In this document: in pieces, positions 61,001-64,000 of the stretch
How the letters are laid out: each line of letters opens with the position of its first letter
How positions within the stretch are numbered: position 1 is the first letter of the stretch
NCBI RefSeq assembly: GCF_049562855.1
Contig: NZ_CP186925.1
Coordinates: forward strand, 682,001-746,000
Reading direction: 5' to 3'
Source of the DNA: Ruminococcus_C callidus
Lineage (GTDB): Bacteria; Bacillota; Clostridia; Oscillospirales; Ruminococcaceae
DNA length: 64,000 nt
The notes under the pieces: generated by a model
The model's database searches: none
The model's input: the letters and a program-made list of their open reading frames with translations, nothing else
Told to the model about the DNA's origin: nothing
Program-made: the position numbers and the translations under genes

Positions 61001-62485
61001 AAGACTGTTGAGTACTATGAGTTCCCTGTAGACTGGGCACCGAATGGTTCTGACAAACTGCCCAGCGGCACCACGATGGTAGATGTCAAGCGTTTCAACT
61101 ACCTGAACGGCGAGGGCGTAACCGGCGAAGACATCTTCGACGAAATGGTTGGTCTGAAGGACGGTGCGATCCGCGTAATCATGAATGATGTAGTGGAAAC
61201 CACCGAAACAACAACTGCTACAACTACAACTACTACAACAGCTACCACCACTACAACTGCAACCTCTGCGGCAACGACTACTACTACAGAAGAACCGCAG
61301 ACTACAACTGCTACAGAGGCTACGACTGTCACCACCACAACTGCAGCAACCACTACAACAACGACTGCTGCTACAACCACCACTACCGAAGAACCTATTG
61401 TAACGACTACCGAAGCAACTACCACTACCACTACTACCGAAGCAACGACTGTTACTACTAAAGCAACAACTGCTACGGCAACCAGCACCAGTGCAGGCCC
61501 GACAACCACCAGCACCAGTGCAACAACCACTACTGTAACAGAATCTGAAACAACTACTACAAAGGCAACTACAACTGCTACAACAGAAGAGCTGCCGGAC
61601 TTCAGCAAGAAGACCACAGCTTCTACAACAGAAGAGCTGCCGGACTTCAGCAAGAAGACGACTACCAGCACAACTACCACAACAACAACAACTACTACAG
61701 AAGAAACCACGGAAGCAACTACTGAAGCAACCACTGAAGAAACTACTACCACACCGGCAGCTGTTTCTTCTACTACAGAAGCAACTACCACAGAAGCTAC
61801 GACAACTGTTACAGAAGCAACCACTACCACAGAAAACACGACAGCTTCTACCGAAGCTACCACTACTACAGAAGAAACCACCACGACTGCAGAAGCAGAA
61901 CTGGAAATCGAAGTAAATCCGGATGCAAACTTCTATCTGTCTATTGACGGACGCAATTTCAACGCTGCTGACCTTGTGAAGTCTGCAACTGTAAACGGCG
62001 AGAGCGTCATGGACGATCTGACCTTTGGTGCAGAAAGCCCGAAGGCACTGTTCGACAGCGAAGGCAAGGCATATGTAGATACCGACCTCGATATCCTGTA
62101 TAAGGGTGAAAAGGTTGCTACTGCAAAGGTTTACATCGGCGTAAAGGGCGATACTGACTTGTCCGGTAAGGTAGAGGCTACTGATATGTACTACAGTAGC
62201 TACTACATTGCAAGACAGGGTGCTGGTATTAAGGATGCAAAGCTTCTGGACGGCACAGAGCACGCACAGGATGAGAATCTGGAGAAACTGTCCTTCTTCC
62301 TGACGGATATTGATACCGAAAGCAAGGCAGGAGAGAATTCTGCAGACGGCAAGCTGGAAGCAACTGACATCTTCTACCAGGCATACTATGTTGCTCTGGT
62401 TGGTGCTGGTCATAAGAGCACTACCTGGGACAATCCGGTTTGCCCGGATCTGAAGAACCTGAAGGGCTCTATGTGGGCTGAATAA
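58019..62485 (+). CDS. Cellulosomal scaffoldin with CBM-like modules, two cohesins and X-dockerin
   Basis: 1488 aa. Signal peptide (1 to ~37). Three beta-sandwich, carbohydrate-binding-module-like domains: ~41-180, ~228-360 and ~383-503. Two cohesin-like modules: ~617-822 (GKGIIFKVDEAQVKTASNYA in part) and ~842-1058 (LDIDEVFVYPSEKDATSLK in part), separated by Thr-rich linkers; linker 1060-1290 is very long and holds two copies of EELPDFSKKTT. C-terminus: an X-like module (~1293-1374) and a dockerin (~1376-1488) with loop 1 DTDLSGKVEATD and an expanded second loop. It would bind dockerin-bearing enzymes and in turn dock to an anchoring scaffoldin. ATG 58019 fits AAAGGAAG spacing. ScaA-like by architecture. 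Confidence 0.9.
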   Translation: MKMKKFLSSLTAGVMAATTILTSALVTPMMSLAATAADDAPIAFLHIQSSDGKWSLNNYKAGTGTDVTIDKSGSYEVSVKRGDWGDALSSYNFFDLCVQDPDLYDGKSLYKKITIDSVKIGETTHELNQEYTTFTPSSVQSASDEWDFTCNKLAIDSTGWAMPAAGEVISVSFTVELANEVTTTTTTSETTAETTAETTVASSETTVASSETTATSAVTTATTAEEKGVKKITVGKTYSELLKDAQKADPKEGMIGWKWADFGITNSNVVKKVVVNVSSDKEIGTYNYMFGSSTQKAPDYWTQTTQENKTLGKSGEFTWDITKTVDATIQKEYDGSLKFGAWGDGTYEDFTVDSVVIYTDDATITTTAATTVTTQPTTTVSAKYTKELTPKAEEDKGTDGKASNTKVEFDPMGAYKAIAYYTVKTNDKNTSGAFGTWNDSLPEGEEWQSTEFKDLAVPANKQVIVSYDIPKTVGETVQFMVYYPKFGDVTIDKIVLCFDEDPDQTTTSTTVTTVTTETVATTEESTVSATTEETTVTSKETTKETTVTTVATTADTTAKTTASTSTEASAETSKATETSASAATTTAKQTTATKADTTVVTTTKSISTTTTEAPKGKGIIFKVDEAQVKTASNYAKIPLSVLVENYVDAQGFNFALEVPEVTSKILTIYKNPKNKKDYGYRDVYVSGDLAPSPQNLKGYEANGQDMSVEPSKRWMYFQWTSSTSTITISGDKVIDINCTIAENAVDIAKEYGLELQTDENGDSYYLFPVNFAEYQKVNWDFEGTHGDGYLAPNRQYIDENGTDIATTDVVYYNGGIRVYTDAQTETTTTDTTTTTTTTEEKDINLDIDEVFVYPSEKDATSLKNYTLGVKVTAKEGVDATSYGINCVVNLPEATAKLYTIPSKLLKKRAFVVNDFGSGIPNANDFIAYKDGTSTITDGSDRWIRFIGARSAEGATDPTKMNQVFRMIFNVPDKDTVQALADEYGLTLQTGEYDGKTVEYYEFPVDWAPNGSDKLPSGTTMVDVKRFNYLNGEGVTGEDIFDEMVGLKDGAIRVIMNDVVETTETTTATTTTTTTATTTTTATSAATTTTTEEPQTTTATEATTVTTTTAATTTTTTAATTTTTEEPIVTTTEATTTTTTTEATTVTTKATTATATSTSAGPTTTSTSATTTTVTESETTTTKATTTATTEELPDFSKKTTASTTEELPDFSKKTTTSTTTTTTTTTTEETTEATTEATTEETTTTPAAVSSTTEATTTEATTTVTEATTTTENTTASTEATTTTEETTTTAEAELEIEVNPDANFYLSIDGRNFNAADLVKSATVNGESVMDDLTFGAESPKALFDSEGKAYVDTDLDILYKGEKVATAKVYIGVKGDTDLSGKVEATDMYYSSYYIARQGAGIKDAKLLDGTEHAQDENLEKLSFFLTDIDTESKAGENSADGKLEATDIFYQAYYVALVGAGHKSTTWDNPVCPDLKNLKGSMWAE

Positions 62486-62545
62486 TCCGGTTCTCTGATT
62501 TCGAACGCGTAAGCGTTTCTGACAACAAGGCTATGACAGCATAAG

Positions 62546-62583
62546 AAAAACCCGATGCGGGAGCATTCCCGTATCGGGTTTTT
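62546..62583 (+). terminator. Terminator after the scaffoldin
   Basis: AAAAACCCGATGCGGGA pairs with TCCCGTATCGGGTTTTT around GCAT. About 60 bp past the stop. The following 62584-62680 shows no gene. Confidence 0.9.
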
Positions 62584-62680
62584 GTTTGCAAGCGTAAGGC
62601 GGGATTTGCTTCAATTTTCAAGGCTGAGGCTTTGCTTTTTTCGAATTCTGTATTGAGATAGAAAAAATCACAAAGAATGC

Positions 62681-62709
62681 TTGCAAAATCGTGAAAAATC
62701 GGTTATACT
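62681..62709 (+). promoter_or_regulatory. Promoter of galK
   Basis: TTGCAA, 17 bp, TATACT. Predicted start near 62716. A MITE-A copy follows 49 bp after the -10 box, so galK mRNA would carry it in its leader. Confidence 0.72.
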
Positions 62710-62757
62710 GAATAGTGGAGAATTGTAGGAACGCAGATCGCCGCTTCCGGGAACTAA

Positions 62758-62930
62758 GGAAACGCTGAATAAAGCCCGCCTGACGGCTTTGTACGCAATC
62801 TGCTTGCAGATTTTCCGTCATATTGCCCAGAAATCCCTTGCCAGACACCAAGTCTGCCTGCGGAATTTCTAGGCAATCTGCCGAAAAATCTGACTACGCA
62901 TCTTACGCACAAGCTTTATTCAGTGTTTCC
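62758..62930 (+). mobile_element. MITE-A copy 3 (173 bp)
   Basis: Ends GGAAACGCTGAATAAAGC and GCTTTATTCAGTGTTTCC; flanked by CTAA on both sides (62754-62757, 62931-62934). The hairpin CATAC/GTATG of the other copies is CAGAC/GTCTG here, a paired change. Lies between promoter and galK start, 54 bp before the TTG. Confidence 0.94.
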
Positions 62931-62984
62931 CTAAGTTTTACACAGCAGTTACCCGAAAAAGCGATTTGAGAAAGGGGCATCATA

Positions 62985-64000
62985 TTGAAGACAATTGAGG
63001 AGGCTCGCAGACTGCTGCAGTCGGAAGAATTCATGCACATCGCGGCAGTACTTGGCGGCGGTGAAGATCTGGCGGAAGCTTATCGGAACCGGCTGCTGTG
63101 TGCCATTGACAGTTTTGTGCAGTTGTACGGCAGCGGTCGGGAAATTGCCATTTTTTCTGCACCGGGACGGACAGAACTGGGCGGAAACCACACCGACCAC
63201 CAGCATGGTCACGTACTGGCAGCAAGCATCAATCTGGACGTGATCGCTGTTGTGGCAAGACGGGAAGATACCACGATCCGGGTGCATTCAGAGGGCTTTC
63301 CGGAAGATGAGATCTCTCTGGAAGAACTGGAACCGGTAACGGACAAAAAGCCCACAGCAGCGGAACTGATCCGCGGAATCGCTGCCCGCTTCAAGCAGTA
63401 CGGATGTCCGCTGGAAACCGGTTTTGATGCATACACCACCTCGCAGGTCATGGCAGGCTCTGGTCTGTCCTCATCAGCAGCTTTTGAGGTTCTGCTGGGA
63501 AATATCTGCAATGCCCTGTATGCCGAAAATCGGTTCACACCGGTAGAACTGGCACAAATGGGGCAGTATGCGGAAAACGTGTATTTCCAGAAGCCCTGCG
63601 GGTTAATGGATCAGATGGCTTCGTCAGTAGGCGGTGCTGTTGCCATTGACTTTGCCAATCCGATGCTGCCGGCAGTGCACCCAGTTGCATTTGACTTTTC
63701 CAGAACCGGTTATGTACTTTGCATTGTGGATACCGGCGGAAACCACGCAGACCTGACAGCGGAATACGCTGCGATTCCGGCAGAAATGCAGGAAGTGGCA
63801 AAGTATTTCGGCAAGGACGTTCTGGCGGAAGTTCCGTCGGCACAGGTGCTGCGTTCCATTCCGGAACTGCGGAAAGCCTGCGGCGACCGTGCAGTGCTCC
63901 GTGCGATGCACTTTTATCGGGAAGACGGACGGGTACAGGGCGAATCTGATGCACTGGATCGGGGCGATTTCGAGGCGTTCCTGCACCTGGTACAGAACTC
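62985..64000 (+). CDS. galK: Galactokinase-family protein (3' end outside window)
   Basis: 338 codons seen. GHMP-kinase phosphorylating galactose (Leloir pathway). Galactose-binding PGRTELGGNHTDHQHG (family PGRxNLxGEHxDYxxG, with the Glu replaced by Asn as in some Clostridia), phosphate loop GSGLSSSAAFEVLLGN and KPCGLMDQMAS. Starts at TTG 62985 with AAAGGGG 7 nt upstream; the first in-frame ATG is 16 codons later and lacks a ribosome site. Follows the scaffoldin; no other gal gene is visible before the edge. Confidence 0.9.
   Translation, partial: MKTIEEARRLLQSEEFMHIAAVLGGGEDLAEAYRNRLLCAIDSFVQLYGSGREIAIFSAPGRTELGGNHTDHQHGHVLAASINLDVIAVVARREDTTIRVHSEGFPEDEISLEELEPVTDKKPTAAELIRGIAARFKQYGCPLETGFDAYTTSQVMAGSGLSSSAAFEVLLGNICNALYAENRFTPVELAQMGQYAENVYFQKPCGLMDQMASSVGGAVAIDFANPMLPAVHPVAFDFSRTGYVLCIVDTGGNHADLTAEYAAIPAEMQEVAKYFGKDVLAEVPSAQVLRSIPELRKACGDRAVLRAMHFYREDGRVQGESDALDRGDFEAFLHLVQN

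Overview
This window looks like the chromosome of a cellulosome-producing Ruminococcus, most like R. champanellensis or a close relative. That placement is inferred from gene content and moderate GC. Evidence: a GH48 exocellulase with a C-terminal dockerin, a large Thr-rich scaffoldin with two cohesin-like modules and its own dockerin, a dockerin-bearing leucine-rich-repeat protein, a GH5 lipoprotein, a complete spoIIIA sporulation operon and Clostridia-type housekeeping gene order. No tRNA, rRNA, CRISPR array, transposase or phage gene was recognised.

Layout. 1-2.2 kb (minus): two D-Ala-D-Ala carboxypeptidase-family genes, the second apparently without catalytic residues. 2.2-3.1 kb: gene-free, hairpin-rich. 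3.1-7.9 kb (minus): Gld-type ABC exporter operon. 8.2-11.5 kb: GH48-dockerin exocellulase with its own promoter, leader and terminator. 11.6-25.2 kb: a long housekeeping run, yicC-gmk-rpoZ-priA-def-fmt-yugP-rsmB-rlmN-prpC-pknB-rsgA-thiN. 25.3-26.5 kb: a Fic gene between two inverted copies of a palindromic repeat. 26.5-31.6 kb: spoIIIAA-AH behind a sigma-E-like promoter. 31.6-43.2 kb: nusB, a TsaD paralogue, xseA, xseB, ispA, dxs, tlyA, nadK, argR, recN, recQ. 43.4-44.9 kb: a lipid-linked-saccharide flippase-like gene. 44.8-49.7 kb (minus): xylA, two tRNA trans-editing proteins, a His-tailed EamA transporter and two unknown genes. 50-52.3 kb: putP behind two stacked small mobile elements. 52.4-62.5 kb: LRR-dockerin protein, tex, GH5 and the scaffoldin. 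63-64 kb: galactokinase, cut by the window edge.

The most unusual theme is a pair of related, hairpin-dense, non-coding mobile elements (MITEs). MITE-A has three 173-bp copies and MITE-B two 335-bp copies, plus relics. They have clean terminal inverted repeats and 4-bp target duplications. Every intact copy lies in the same orientation as the following gene and ends 33-55 bp before its start codon (rlmN, spoIIIAH, putP, galK). Two insertions abut stop codons, one lies at a predicted transcription start, and a hairpin stem is preserved by paired substitutions. They could act as 5'-leader RNA modules.

Other points: an in-frame TGA inside the metal-binding GGxDN motif of the PknB-partner phosphatase; a promoter-leader-terminator arrangement before nusB; and two different dockerin types, consistent with two-tier cellulosome assembly. 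All calls were made by reading the sequence; no database search was run.
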